Source: Chloroflexia bacterium SDU3-3 (GTDB lineage: Bacteria; Chloroflexota; Chloroflexia; Chloroflexales; Roseiflexaceae). From it: 64,000 nt of DNA. Every line of letters begins with the position of its first letter. Position 1 is the first letter of the stretch. Positions 1-8,713 of this stretch are shown here, piece after piece. Location: contig WBOU01000003.1 in assembly GCA_009268125.1 (NCBI GenBank), forward strand, positions 372,001-436,000. Reading direction: 5' to 3'. Position numbers and translations under genes: made by a program. The notes beneath the pieces were generated by a model. The model did not search any database. It was not told the DNA's origin and saw nothing but the letters and a program-made list of their open reading frames with translations.

Positions 1-112
1 GAGCAGCTCAGGGGCTATGCGCTCTGCCCAGCGAACGCCGCCGGGGTGCGCGCGGGCCGCCCCTAGGCGCGGCTGCCCTGCGCGGGCCACACCCAGGGCG
101 CGTAGATCTCCT

Positions 113-286
113 CCCTTCGTGCCCTCGCGCCTTCGTGGTAAATCGGTCCCCTTGGTGTCTTCGCACCTTCGTGATAGTCGTTTCTTTTGTTCCTTGGTGT
201 CTTGTGTCTTGGTAGTAAAGCGGTTCTCTCCTCCCCTTCGTGCCGTCGCGCCTTCGTGGTAAAAAATCCTCGCGCCCTCGCGGTTG
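113..286. repeat. Cluster of degenerate CTTCGTG/CTTGGTG intergenic repeats
   Basis: The first 411 bases hold no convincing gene. Within them lie four to five imperfect copies, about 30 bases each, of a unit built on CCTTCGTGCC-TCGCGCCTTCGTGGTAAA or CCTTGGTGTCTTGTGTCTTGGTAGTAAA (copies near 113-142, 147-177, 189-219 and 233-266, with a partial copy at 268-286). A further copy lies at 5749-5810, so this is a dispersed family and not only a local tandem array. The units do not keep an open reading frame. Their function is unknown. Confidence 0.7.
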
Positions 287-411
287 CAGCCCCCCGGCGG
301 GTGTGGTAGACTGCGCAGGCCCTAGCAAAACCCGATACCGCACAACGGTGCGCCCCATCGCCCCCCTGTCTTGGGCACTCACGCCACCATCGCTAGAAAC
401 GGAGCCTACCC

Positions 412-1362
<951 letters not shown>

Positions 1363-1375
1363 GCAGGAGGCCGCC

Positions 1376-2554
1376 ATGTTTCGCCCCGCCACCATTCGCG
1401 GGCTGGCATTCCTGTTCGTGCTGGCGCTGTTCTTCCGCGCGCCGCTGCTGGCCCTGCTCAGCGCGCTGCTGCTGCTGGCCGCAGGCCTGGCCTGGCTGTG
1501 GAACCGCTACGCCTTCGCCAAGGTGGCCTACGGGCGGCGCTGGGGCGCGGCCCGCGCCTTCCCCGGCGACACCGTGCCCCTGATGATCAGCATCGATAAC
1601 CGCAAGCCCCTGCCGCTGGCCATGCTCGACCTGCGCGACAGCTTCCCGCCAGGGCTGGAGGTGGATGACGCCTTCATCCGCGTGGACCGCGAGGATCGCC
1701 TGGTGCTGCAGCGCACCACCAGCCTGCGCTGGTACGAGCGCGTGACATGGACCTACCAGGTGCGCTGCACGCGGCGCGGGGCCTTCCGCGTCGGCCCGGC
1801 CACCCTGGATGCGGGCGACCCCTTCGGCTTCTTCCGCAGCAGCTGGCAGGTGCCCCCGCAGGGTTCGCTGATCGTCTACCCCACCCTGCTGCCGCTGGAG
1901 TCGCTGGGCCTGCCCGCCCGCAGCCCGATCGGCACGCTGCGCGCCCGCCAGCTCATCCGCGACCCACTGCGCACCGTGGGCGTGCGCGACTACCAGCCCG
2001 ATGACCCCTTCAAGGACATCCACTGGATGGCCAGCGCCCGCACCGGCACGCTGCAGACCCGCATCTACGAGCCGACCACCGCGCGCGAGCTGGCAATCGT
2101 GCTCGACCTCGACTCGTTCGAGCACTACTGGCAGGGCATCAACGAGGAGCTGATCGAGCGCTCGATCAGCGCGGCGGCTACCCTGGCCCAAGCGGGCCTG
2201 CGCGAGGGCTACGCCGTGGGCCTGTATGTGAATGGCGCGCCCGCCCAGCACGAGAGCCTAGTGCGCCTGCCGCCAGGCCGCAGCCCGGCCCAGCTGGAGC
2301 GGATCATGGAGACGCTGGCGCGGCTGACGCCCTACTCGGTCACGCCGGTGGCGCGGGTGCTGCGCATGGCCGCCAGCGACCTGCCCTGGGGCGCGACCAT
2401 CCTGCTGCTCAGCGGCATCCAGCCCCAGGCCAGCCGCGCCGAGCTGCTGCGCCTGCGCGAGCGCGGGCGGGCGACGGCATGGCTCTACCTTGGGGCCGAC
2501 ACGCCGCCCCTTGTGCCCGGCGTGCCCATCCATCACGCCCCGCCGCAGGCGTAG
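1376..2554 (+). CDS. DUF58 domain membrane protein
   Basis: A 392-residue DUF58 protein, the usual partner of MoxR ATPases. The N-terminus carries one hydrophobic hairpin (about residues 8-45) followed by a beta-rich region. The DUF58 signature is the stretch around VRDYQPDDPFKDIHWMASAR (about residues 203-222), followed by a vWA-like fold with LAIVLDLD. The ATG at 1376 has a strong AGGAGG ribosome binding site 6 bases upstream. It is probably co-transcribed with the upstream ATPase. DUF58 proteins are thought to scaffold or receive the AAA+ activity at the membrane. No specific substrate can be named. Confidence 0.92.
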   Translation: MFRPATIRGLAFLFVLALFFRAPLLALLSALLLLAAGLAWLWNRYAFAKVAYGRRWGAARAFPGDTVPLMISIDNRKPLPLAMLDLRDSFPPGLEVDDAFIRVDREDRLVLQRTTSLRWYERVTWTYQVRCTRRGAFRVGPATLDAGDPFGFFRSSWQVPPQGSLIVYPTLLPLESLGLPARSPIGTLRARQLIRDPLRTVGVRDYQPDDPFKDIHWMASARTGTLQTRIYEPTTARELAIVLDLDSFEHYWQGINEELIERSISAAATLAQAGLREGYAVGLYVNGAPAQHESLVRLPPGRSPAQLERIMETLARLTPYSVTPVARVLRMAASDLPWGATILLLSGIQPQASRAELLRLRERGRATAWLYLGADTPPLVPGVPIHHAPPQA

Positions 2555-2658
2555 CGCCACAGGCAGCGCCGCCTCCCCACCAGTAGCGCGTGCCTTTGCG
2601 CTTTTGGCACCTGCCGTTGTTCCATGGTCGGCTGCCTTTGTCCCATTTTTGGCTGCAA

Positions 2659-2735
2659 ATGGGGCAAGGGCACTGGTGAATGGGGCAAGGGCGCTGGTGA
2701 ATGGGGCAAGGGCGCTGGTGAATGGGGCAAGGGCT
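2659..2735. repeat. 21-bp tandem repeat, 3.6 copies
   Basis: The 267-base gap between the DUF58 gene and the nucleotide pyrophosphatase gene contains a head-to-tail 21-base unit, ATGGGGCAAGGGCGCTGGTG plus A. There are three full copies (2659-2679, 2680-2700, 2701-2721) and a partial fourth. The first copy differs by one base. The unit length keeps a frame open, but the predicted peptide does not resemble a protein, and the real downstream start has its own ribosome binding site. I see no promoter or hairpin in the rest of this gap. Confidence 0.85.
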
Positions 2736-2821
2736 GCCCAAGCACACACAAAAGCAATAGAAAAAAGCCAGCAGGAAGCATCCCGCTGGCCAATCCCAGA
2801 ACCGTGGAAAGGTCACGACCA

Positions 2822-3349
2822 ATGCTCACCGTCGCCGTCGGCTCGCTCAACCCCGTCAAGATCGCCGCCGTGCAATCCGCCCTGCAGATCGCCCAGATCG
2901 AAGCCACCGTGGGCGGCATCGCCGTGCCCTCGGGCGTGCCCGACCAGCCGATCGGCTACGCGCAGATCGCCTTGGGCGCGCGCAACCGCGCCCAGAACGC
3001 CCGCGCGGCACAGGGCGCGGCCTGGGGCTTCGGGCTGGAGGGCGGCGTCGAGTTCGAGGGCGAGCAGGCATGGCTCTACAGTGTGGTGGCCGTGGTCACG
3101 GCGGCGGGCGAGGTCTCGCTGGCGCAAGGCGGCAAGCTGCTGCTGCCGCCGCCGGTGGCCGCCCGCCTGCGCGACGGCGAGGAGCTAGGGCCGGTAATGG
3201 ACTCGCTGACCGGCGTGCACAACAGCAAGCAGAAGCTGGGCGCGGTCGGCTTCCTGACCGGCGGCGTGGTGCGCCGCGAGGATGGATTCCGCGACTGTGT
3301 GGGGCGGGCCATCGCGCCGCTGCTCCACCCCGAGCTGTACCGCGCCTAG
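2822..3349 (+). CDS. yjjX: Inosine/xanthosine triphosphatase (YjjX/DUF84 family)
   Basis: This 175-residue protein matches the YjjX (DUF84) non-canonical purine NTP phosphatases, which hydrolyse ITP/XTP and keep oxidised or deaminated nucleotides out of nucleic acids. The N-terminus VGSLNPVKIAAVQSA is the nucleotide-binding signature. Further hallmarks are ALGARNRAQNA, the GLEGGVE loop with acidic residues, and the C-terminal DSLTGVHNSKQKLGAVGFLT. The frame is open further upstream through the 21-base repeats, but the ATG at 2822 is preceded by GGAAAGG and gives the family's usual length. It sits between DUF58 and DUF4129 genes, an unusual position that may simply reflect insertion into that operon. 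Confidence 0.9.
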   Translation: MLTVAVGSLNPVKIAAVQSALQIAQIEATVGGIAVPSGVPDQPIGYAQIALGARNRAQNARAAQGAAWGFGLEGGVEFEGEQAWLYSVVAVVTAAGEVSLAQGGKLLLPPPVAARLRDGEELGPVMDSLTGVHNSKQKLGAVGFLTGGVVRREDGFRDCVGRAIAPLLHPELYRA

Positions 3350-3358
3350 CCAAGGAAC

Positions 3359-4690
3359 ATGCCCATGCCCAAGATCACATGGCAGCAGATTCTGTTCTAT
3401 GGCAGCCTGGCCGTGGTCGAGGCCAGCCCCGCCGCGCTGATCGCCACCATGGCGGGCAGCAACGTGTGGCTGGCGCTGGTGGCGCTGGCCGCGCTGGCCG
3501 GGGCTGCCAGCCACTATAGCGAGCCGTGGCTGCCCGAGCGGGTGCAGCAGGCCGCGCTGCTGGCAGTGGGCACGCTGCTGGCCGCAGGCGTGTTCGCGCT
3601 GGCCGCCCAGGCCAGCCAGAACGCCGAGTTTATCTCGGGCGGGGCCTACCTGGCGCTGCTGGGCGCGCTCTACACCTTCTGGCGCGGCATGCGCATGGGC
3701 GACCAGGACTCGCTGACCATCACCCGCACCTTCCGCGTCAGCATGGGGGTGCTGGTGGCCGTCCTCGCGGGCGGCAGCCTGCTGCTTAGCCCCGACCAGG
3801 CCATGGTGGCTAGCGGTGCGGCCCAGCTGGTGGGCTTCTTCGCGGCGGGCATGCTGTGCATCGCCCTGGCCCACCACGCCGAGCAGGAGGGCGGCCTGCA
3901 GCAGATCGAGTGGCGCGGCGTTGGCATCCTGGTCGCCAGCATCGTGCTGATCATGGCCGCCGCCATGCTGCTGGCTTCGTTCACGGGCGGCTTCGCCAAA
4001 ACCATGCTCGAAGGCCTGATCACCCTGCTGGCCACGGTCATCGGCTTCATCCTGCTGCCCTTCGGGCTGCTGCTGGAGGCGATCATCGGCTGGCTGCAGG
4101 GCATCTTCGCGCAGGGCAGCGGGATGGACGGCATCACAAACCAGTTCGAGGCGCTCCAGCAGATCCAAAATGCCTACGGCCAGGGCGGCGGCAGCGCGCC
4201 CTCATGGGCAAATCTGCTCATCCAGACCCTCTGCCTGATCATCCCCATCCTGGCGCTGATCGCGATCTTCTTCCTGCGAAAGAACACCACTGCGCGCCAG
4301 CGAACCACCAACGAGCGGCGCGAGTCCATCCTGCGCTGGGGCGAGGTGGCCGAAGATCTAGCCGGGCTGTTCGGCAGGAAGAACAAGCAGGCCGACCTGC
4401 GGCAAGCTCTGGCTGCCCTCACCGGCGGCTCGGCGGCCAGCCGCATCCGGCGCAGCTACATCCGCATGCTGCTGGCCGCCGAGGCCCACGATCAGCAGCG
4501 CCCCACCAGCCAGACGCCCCGCGAGTTCGCGCCCGCCGCCGCCCAGGCGCTGGGCCAGCCCGCCGAGCGCGTGGCCGCGCTCACCGCCGCCTACGAGCGG
4601 GCGCGCTACGCCCCCGAGACCGCCACACCCCAGCAGGCCGCCAGCGCCGAGGCCGCCTGGCAGCAGATCAGCGCCAGCCAAAAAAAGTAG
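3359..4690 (+). CDS. Multi-pass membrane protein with C-terminal DUF4129
   Basis: 443 residues. About nine hydrophobic segments fill residues 10-310, after which a soluble tail begins at RKNTTARQRTTNERR. The tail carries the DUF4129 pattern: IRRSYIRMLLAAEA, then TPREFAPA, then AAYERARYAPE. DUF4129 regions normally sit at the C-terminus of transglutaminase-like membrane proteins encoded with MoxR and DUF58. Here no transglutaminase core is visible. The start at 3359 has AAGGA 5 bases upstream; the ATG at 3365 is an alternative. The function is not known, but context ties it to the MoxR/DUF58 module. It could act as the membrane platform for that module. Confidence 0.82.
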   Translation: MPMPKITWQQILFYGSLAVVEASPAALIATMAGSNVWLALVALAALAGAASHYSEPWLPERVQQAALLAVGTLLAAGVFALAAQASQNAEFISGGAYLALLGALYTFWRGMRMGDQDSLTITRTFRVSMGVLVAVLAGGSLLLSPDQAMVASGAAQLVGFFAAGMLCIALAHHAEQEGGLQQIEWRGVGILVASIVLIMAAAMLLASFTGGFAKTMLEGLITLLATVIGFILLPFGLLLEAIIGWLQGIFAQGSGMDGITNQFEALQQIQNAYGQGGGSAPSWANLLIQTLCLIIPILALIAIFFLRKNTTARQRTTNERRESILRWGEVAEDLAGLFGRKNKQADLRQALAALTGGSAASRIRRSYIRMLLAAEAHDQQRPTSQTPREFAPAAAQALGQPAERVAALTAAYERARYAPETATPQQAASAEAAWQQISASQKK

Positions 4691-4700
4691 GGAGAAAGCC

Positions 4701-5741
4701 ATGCGTGACGTCATCCCATCCATCGAGCGCTGGCTTGCCGAGGGCCAGCGCGTAGCCCTGGCCACCGTGGTGAGCACGCTGGGCACCGCCCCGCGCGCCG
4801 TGGGGGCCAAGATGGCCGTGGCATCCGGCGGGGGCATCGCCGGGTCGGTCAGCGGCGGCTGCATCGAGGGCGCGGTCTACGACGCCTGCCAGTCCGCCAT
4901 GCGCAGCGGCCAGGCCGCGCTGCACCGCTTCGGCGTGGCCGACGAGACCGCGTGGGAGGTGGGGCTGGCCTGCGGCGGCACCATCGAGGTGCTGGTCGAG
5001 CCGCTGGCCGGGCGCGAGGCCAGCTACGCCGCGCTGCGCGACGCGCTAGCCGCCGAGCAGGCGGTGGCGCTGGCCACCGTGGCGGCAGGCCCGCAGGGCG
5101 CAGGCGCGCGGCTGCTCATCCGCGCCGACGGCGGTCTGCTGGGCGACCTTGGCCCCCACATCCCCACCGATCTGGTGGTGGCCCAGGCGCAGGCGCTGCT
5201 GGCCCAGGCCCAGTGCGGCATGCGCGCCTTCCCCAGCGCCCAGGGCGAGCTGCAGGTGTTCATTGAGACCTACTCGCCGCCGCCCACGCTGCTGATCGTC
5301 GGCGCGGTGCACATCGCCATCCCGCTCATCCACTACGCCCACCAGCTCGGCTTCCGCGCCGTCGTCATCGACGCCCGCAGCGCCTTCGCCACGCCCGAGC
5401 GCTTCGCCCACGCCGATGAGCTGGTGCTGGCCTGGCCCGACGAGGCCCTGCCCGCCAGGATCACCACCAACAGCTACGTGGCGCTGCTGACCCACGACCC
5501 CAAGCTGGATGACCCCGCGCTGCTGGTGGCGCTGCCCAGCCCGGCGCGCTACGTGGGCGCGCTGGGCAGCAAGAAGACCCACGCCCAGCGCGTGGCGCGG
5601 CTGGCCGAGCAGGGCCTGCCGCCCGAGCAGCTGGCGCGGCTGCACGCCCCGATCGGGCTGCCGCTCGGCGGGCGCACCCCCGCCGAGATCGCGCTTAGCA
5701 TCATGGCCGAGATCGTGGCCGAGCGAAACCGCCCCGCCTAG
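4701..5741 (+). CDS. XdhC/CoxI-family molybdenum enzyme maturation factor
   Basis: A 346-residue XdhC-family protein. These proteins bind molybdenum cofactor, promote its sulfuration and deliver it to xanthine dehydrogenase or CO dehydrogenase type hydroxylases. The N-terminal XdhC/CoxI domain shows TPRAVGAKM-like TAPRAVGAKM (29-38), GSVSGGCIEG (48-57) and CGGTIEVLVEPL (91-102). The C-terminal Rossmann domain begins at LLIVGAVHIA (197-206), with a valine in place of one of the usual glycines. GGRTPAEIALSIMAEI near the end is the family's closing motif. The start follows AGGGAGAAAGCC. The MocA-like gene two loci downstream fits the same pathway. No hydroxylase structural genes are in the window. 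Confidence 0.93.
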   Translation: MRDVIPSIERWLAEGQRVALATVVSTLGTAPRAVGAKMAVASGGGIAGSVSGGCIEGAVYDACQSAMRSGQAALHRFGVADETAWEVGLACGGTIEVLVEPLAGREASYAALRDALAAEQAVALATVAAGPQGAGARLLIRADGGLLGDLGPHIPTDLVVAQAQALLAQAQCGMRAFPSAQGELQVFIETYSPPPTLLIVGAVHIAIPLIHYAHQLGFRAVVIDARSAFATPERFAHADELVLAWPDEALPARITTNSYVALLTHDPKLDDPALLVALPSPARYVGALGSKKTHAQRVARLAEQGLPPEQLARLHAPIGLPLGGRTPAEIALSIMAEIVAERNRPA

Positions 5742-5748
5742 CGGCGCT

Positions 5749-5810
5749 GTCTTGGTGTATTTGTTTTCTTTTGTTCCCTTGGGTCTTGGGGTCTTGGTGG
5801 TAAAAATCTT
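5749..5810. repeat. Isolated copy of the CTTGGTG intergenic repeat
   Basis: Between xdhC and degV lies CTTGGTGTATTTG followed by CCTTGGGTCTTGGGGTCTTGGTGGTAAA split over two near-copies. It matches the 28-base pattern seen four to five times at 113-286, including the terminal GGTGGTAAA. This supports a dispersed family of non-coding repeats. Confidence 0.65.
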
Positions 5811-5873
5811 CGGCGGGTTGAGAGCGAATAGGCTCTGCCTAGCAGCACATGCGGCGGCAGCAGCAGGAAAGCA

Positions 5874-5882
5874 TGCTATCAT
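5874..5882 (+). promoter_or_regulatory. Probable extended -10 promoter of degV
   Basis: TGCTATCAT has the extended -10 form (TGn followed by a -10 hexamer). It lies about 37 bases upstream of the degV start, with a GGGAG ribosome site between. No good -35 is visible, as is usual for extended -10 promoters. Confidence 0.5.
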
Positions 5883-5918
5883 AGCCCCCAAGGAGACCGA
5901 CCTAGGGAGCAACACACT

Positions 5919-6788
5919 ATGCATATTGTGAGTGACCGTGGCCTAGATATGATCGAATCGCACGCGCGCAAGCTTGGCATCATCCTCGCGCCGCTGCTGA
6001 TCACTATTGGCGGGAAAACCTACCACGGCGGCGAGGACATCACCCCCGAGGAGTTCTACAAGATCATGGAGGAGAGCGGCGAGTTTCCCGTCACCGCCCA
6101 GCCCTCGATCGGCAGCATCGCCGAGATCTACCGCGAGCTGGCTAAGACCGACCCCGACATCCTCTCCATCCACATCTCGTCGGGCCTGAGCGGCACCAGC
6201 AACGCCGCGCGCCTGGCCGCCCAGCAGGTGCCCGAGGCCAACATCACCATCATCGACACCCTCAGCCTCTCGGGCGAGATGGGCTGGCAGGTCGAGGCGG
6301 CGGCGCGCTGCCTCAAGGCGGGCTGGCCGCTTGAGAAGATCCTGGAGAAGGTCGAGCAGGTGCGCGCCGACGCCGAGGCGATCTACACCGTCGCCACGCT
6401 GCGCTACCTCATCCACGGCGGGCGCGTCAGCCACATGAAAGGGCTGCTGGCCTCCATCCTCAACATCCGCCCCGTGATCGGCGTGGACAAGACCACCGGC
6501 AAGTACGAGCAGCTTGGCCAGGCCCGCACCCAGAAGGGCGCGCTGCAGAAGCTGGTGGATGTCGTGGCTGACAAGCACGCTCCCGGCAGCGAGCTGCGCG
6601 CCCAGATCTTCCATGTGAACAACCCCGAGGGCGTGGCCCAGCTCAAGCAGTTCATGGAGGCACGCTTCACCTGCCACTGGGAGGAGACCGGCCCGCTCTC
6701 GCCCGCGCTGGGCGCGCACGCAGGCCCCGGCATGGTCACGCTCACCTATGGCGCGTACAGCGTCTACGCCGATCTGCCCGAGGCCTAG
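5919..6788 (+). CDS. DegV family fatty-acid-binding protein
   Basis: A 289-residue DegV protein. Family members bind a single long-chain fatty acid, and some (FakB) present it to a fatty-acid kinase for phospholipid synthesis. Typical family blocks are visible: the N-terminal IVSD, LGIILAPLLITIGGKTYHGG, PVTAQPSIGSIAEIY, then IHISSGLSGTSNAARLAAQ, and LRYLIHGGRVSH. The segment HAGPGMVTLTY near the end matches the family's GPHxGPG region. The N-terminus is slightly shortened relative to many DegV proteins and lacks the usual DSTAD run. No FakA kinase is encoded here. The next gene starts 3 bases downstream. Confidence 0.9.
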   Translation: MHIVSDRGLDMIESHARKLGIILAPLLITIGGKTYHGGEDITPEEFYKIMEESGEFPVTAQPSIGSIAEIYRELAKTDPDILSIHISSGLSGTSNAARLAAQQVPEANITIIDTLSLSGEMGWQVEAAARCLKAGWPLEKILEKVEQVRADAEAIYTVATLRYLIHGGRVSHMKGLLASILNIRPVIGVDKTTGKYEQLGQARTQKGALQKLVDVVADKHAPGSELRAQIFHVNNPEGVAQLKQFMEARFTCHWEETGPLSPALGAHAGPGMVTLTYGAYSVYADLPEA

Positions 6789-6791
6789 GGT

Positions 6792-7385
6792 ATGCGGGCA
6801 GCCGTCGTCGCCATCATCCTGGCCGCTGGCAGCGCCACGCGCATGGGCCAGCCCAAGCAGCTGCTCGACTGGGGCGGCCAGCCGCTGCTGCGGGCGGTGG
6901 CGCTGGGCGCGCTCAGCTCGCAGGCCAGCGCGGTGCATGTGGTGCTAGGCGCGGCGCGCGATCAGGTGGCGGCGGCGCTGGCCGGGCTAGGCGTGGCGCT
7001 AGTGGAAAATAGCGACCACGCCAGCGGCCAGGCCAGCTCGCTGCGGGTGGGGGTGCGCAGCCTGCCGCCGGATGCGGGCGCGGCCCTGGTGCTGCTGGCC
7101 GACCAGCCCTTTGTCACGCCCGCGATCATCGATGCGCTCATCCTAGCCTGGCAGCAGAGCGCCGCGCCGATCGTGGCCCCCAGCTACGCGGGGCGGCGCG
7201 GCAACCCGGTGCTGTTCGACCGCAGCCTGTTCCCACAGCTGCTGGCCACCCAGGGCGACCAGGGTGCGCGCAGCCTGGTGCAGGAGCGCGCTAGCAACAC
7301 CCTGCTGGTGCCCTTCGACGACGCCCGCCCGCTGGAGGACATCGACTCGCCCGAGGACTACCGGCGGCTGCTGGCCCAGAAATAG
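6792..7385 (+). CDS. MocA-like nucleotidyltransferase (molybdenum cofactor cytidylyl/guanylyltransferase family)
   Basis: 197 residues of the MobA-like NTP transferase fold. The N-terminal nucleotide-binding signature is ILAAGSATRMGQPKQLLDW (about 9-27). A metal-binding LLADQPFV follows near residue 100, then the family's GRRGNPVLFDRSLFPQL. This matches MocA and related enzymes that attach CMP (or GMP) to molybdopterin for xanthine-dehydrogenase-type hydroxylases, consistent with XdhC upstream. Which nucleotide is used cannot be told from the sequence. It begins 3 bases after degV stops, so the two are probably co-transcribed although their jobs look unrelated. Confidence 0.9.
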   Translation: MRAAVVAIILAAGSATRMGQPKQLLDWGGQPLLRAVALGALSSQASAVHVVLGAARDQVAAALAGLGVALVENSDHASGQASSLRVGVRSLPPDAGAALVLLADQPFVTPAIIDALILAWQQSAAPIVAPSYAGRRGNPVLFDRSLFPQLLATQGDQGARSLVQERASNTLLVPFDDARPLEDIDSPEDYRRLLAQK

Positions 7386-7388
7386 CGA

Positions 7389-7414
7389 CAGGCCAGGGGA
7401 ATCCCCCTGGCCTG
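7389..7414. terminator. Hairpin after the MocA-like gene
   Basis: CAGGCCAGGGG, a 4-base loop, then CCCCTGGCCTG: a perfect 11-base stem 3 bases after the stop codon. No T-tract follows. It lies between converging genes and could stop transcription from both sides. Confidence 0.55.
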
Positions 7415-7439
7415 CGGTTAGCGATTGGTGCGGGCGCGC

Positions 7440-7802
7440 CTACGAGTCGACGCTCAGCTCGATGGCGGTGCGCGTCAGCCAGAGGCGCTGGAGATCGCTC
7501 TGGCAGCTCGCGCTCACATCGTGCAGGCTGATGCGGAACGACCGCTGCTGCTGCGGGTCGAGCGAGAAAATCTCAAGGATGCCGGGCATCCCCGCGAAGA
7601 TCGGCTGGCGCTGCTCGTTGAGCACGCGCGCGACGATCCGCAGGCGGAGCGCCCGGCCCGAGCGATTGCGGATCTGGCCCTGAAGGTACGGCAGGCCAAC
7701 GTGGTTCTGGCCAACATACTGGATAGGGCTGATCTCGACCTTGCTGCGCAGCGACCAGGGCAGGCGTACTTTGGGTGAAGGTGTTTGCTCGACCATAGTC
7801 AT
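7440..7802 (-). CDS. Small FxLyD-like beta protein, function unknown
   Basis: 120 residues. The frame is open further upstream, but the ATG at 7802 has GAGGAG 7 bases before it and removes a Cys-rich, unlikely N-terminus. The core YVGQNHVGLPYLQGQIRNRS, then ALRLRIVARVLNEQRQPIF and LEIFSLDPQQQRSFRISL, follows the FxLyD/DUF3426-like pattern of a small beta-sandwich that compares ligand-free and decorated strands. There is no signal peptide or membrane segment in the chosen form. It is transcribed towards the MocA-like gene and away from clpP. The assignment to FxLyD is tentative and no function is claimed. Confidence 0.6.
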   Translation of the reverse strand: MTMVEQTPSPKVRLPWSLRSKVEISPIQYVGQNHVGLPYLQGQIRNRSGRALRLRIVARVLNEQRQPIFAGMPGILEIFSLDPQQQRSFRISLHDVSASCQSDLQRLWLTRTAIELSVDS

Positions 7803-8016
7803 AGCCGACTCCTCGTGCCGTGGGGATAATAGCAGGGGGTGGGCAGCAGCTGCGACACAATGTGGTATGCATAGCAGTAGCAACCCTTTCAGAGAAGTAT
7901 AGCAGGATTTCATAGCCGCGCCTAGCAGTCATGCTTAGCTCTTCACGACTATCCTCCCCGCCGTGGTGGTCCCCCTCTGGCCCCCCCGCGAAGTACTACC
8001 TGTAAGGGCACCGATG

Positions 8017-8025
8017 TGCTATACT
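8017..8025 (+). promoter_or_regulatory. Probable extended -10 promoter of clpP
   Basis: TGCTATACT, an extended -10 element, lies about 36 bases before the clpP start. No convincing -35 hexamer is present at 16-18 bases. The 258-base gap upstream (7803-8060) shows no other feature. Confidence 0.55.
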
Positions 8026-8060
8026 TAGCGGCGAAGCTCTCGCTAGAAGGAGTTTAGGTT

Positions 8061-8663
8061 ATGCCCTCGATCCCCGTCCCGACAATTATCGAGCGCACAT
8101 CCCGCGGTGAGCGCGCCTGGGATCTCTACTCGCGCCTGCTTCAGGAGCGGGTCATCCTGCTTGGCACGCCCATCGACGAAGATGTTTCGTCCTCGATTGT
8201 GGCACAGCTGCTCTTTCTGCAGCACAACGAGCCAGATCGCGACGTTTGGTTTTATATTAACAGCCCGGGCGGCAGCGTGCGCGACGGGCTGGCGATCTAC
8301 GATACCATGCACCTGATCACACCCGATGTGAACACCGTCTGCATCGGGCGCGCGGGCAGCATGGCCACCATCCTGCTGGCGGGCGGCGCGAAAGGCAAGC
8401 GGTTTGCGCTTCCCAACGCCACCATCCACTTCCACCCGGCGGGCGGCGGTGCCGAGGGCGACGCCCCCGACGTCGAGCGCATGGTCAACGAACTGCTGCG
8501 GCTCCAGCGCGTGGGCAACGAGATCATGGCCAAGCACACCGGCAAGACGCCCGAGGACATCGAGCGCGACTTCAGCCGCGACCGCTTTATGTCGGCCAAA
8601 GAGGCCGTGCAGTACGGCTTCATCGACCAGATCCTCGATCAGTCGGCCACCGCGCAGGGCTAG
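8061..8663 (+). CDS. clpP: ATP-dependent Clp protease proteolytic subunit
   Basis: A 200-residue ClpP serine peptidase, which forms the tetradecameric chamber that degrades substrates fed by ClpX, ClpA or ClpC. The catalytic triad is visible as Ser100 in GRAGSMAT, His125 in HFHPAGGG and Asp174 in SRDRFMSAKEAVQYGFID. WFYINSPGGSV is the oxyanion/handle region. The His loop reads HPAGGGAEG where most ClpP have HQPLGG, so this is a divergent paralogue or a lineage-specific form. The start follows AAGGAG 10 bases upstream. No Clp ATPase gene is next to it, so it is a single-gene unit closed by the hairpin at 8678. Confidence 0.95.
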   Translation: MPSIPVPTIIERTSRGERAWDLYSRLLQERVILLGTPIDEDVSSSIVAQLLFLQHNEPDRDVWFYINSPGGSVRDGLAIYDTMHLITPDVNTVCIGRAGSMATILLAGGAKGKRFALPNATIHFHPAGGGAEGDAPDVERMVNELLRLQRVGNEIMAKHTGKTPEDIERDFSRDRFMSAKEAVQYGFIDQILDQSATAQG

Positions 8664-8677
8664 GCGCAGCGCGTGCG

Positions 8678-8706
8678 GCGGGCTGGGGATGCCCCAGCCC
8701 GCTTTT
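8678..8706 (+). terminator. Rho-independent terminator of clpP
   Basis: GCGGGCTGGGG, loop ATG, CCCCAGCCCGC, then TTTT: an 11-base perfect stem with a T-run, 15 bases after the clpP stop and 8 bases before the end of the convergent hydrolase gene. Confidence 0.85.
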
Positions 8707-8713
8707 GCATGCC

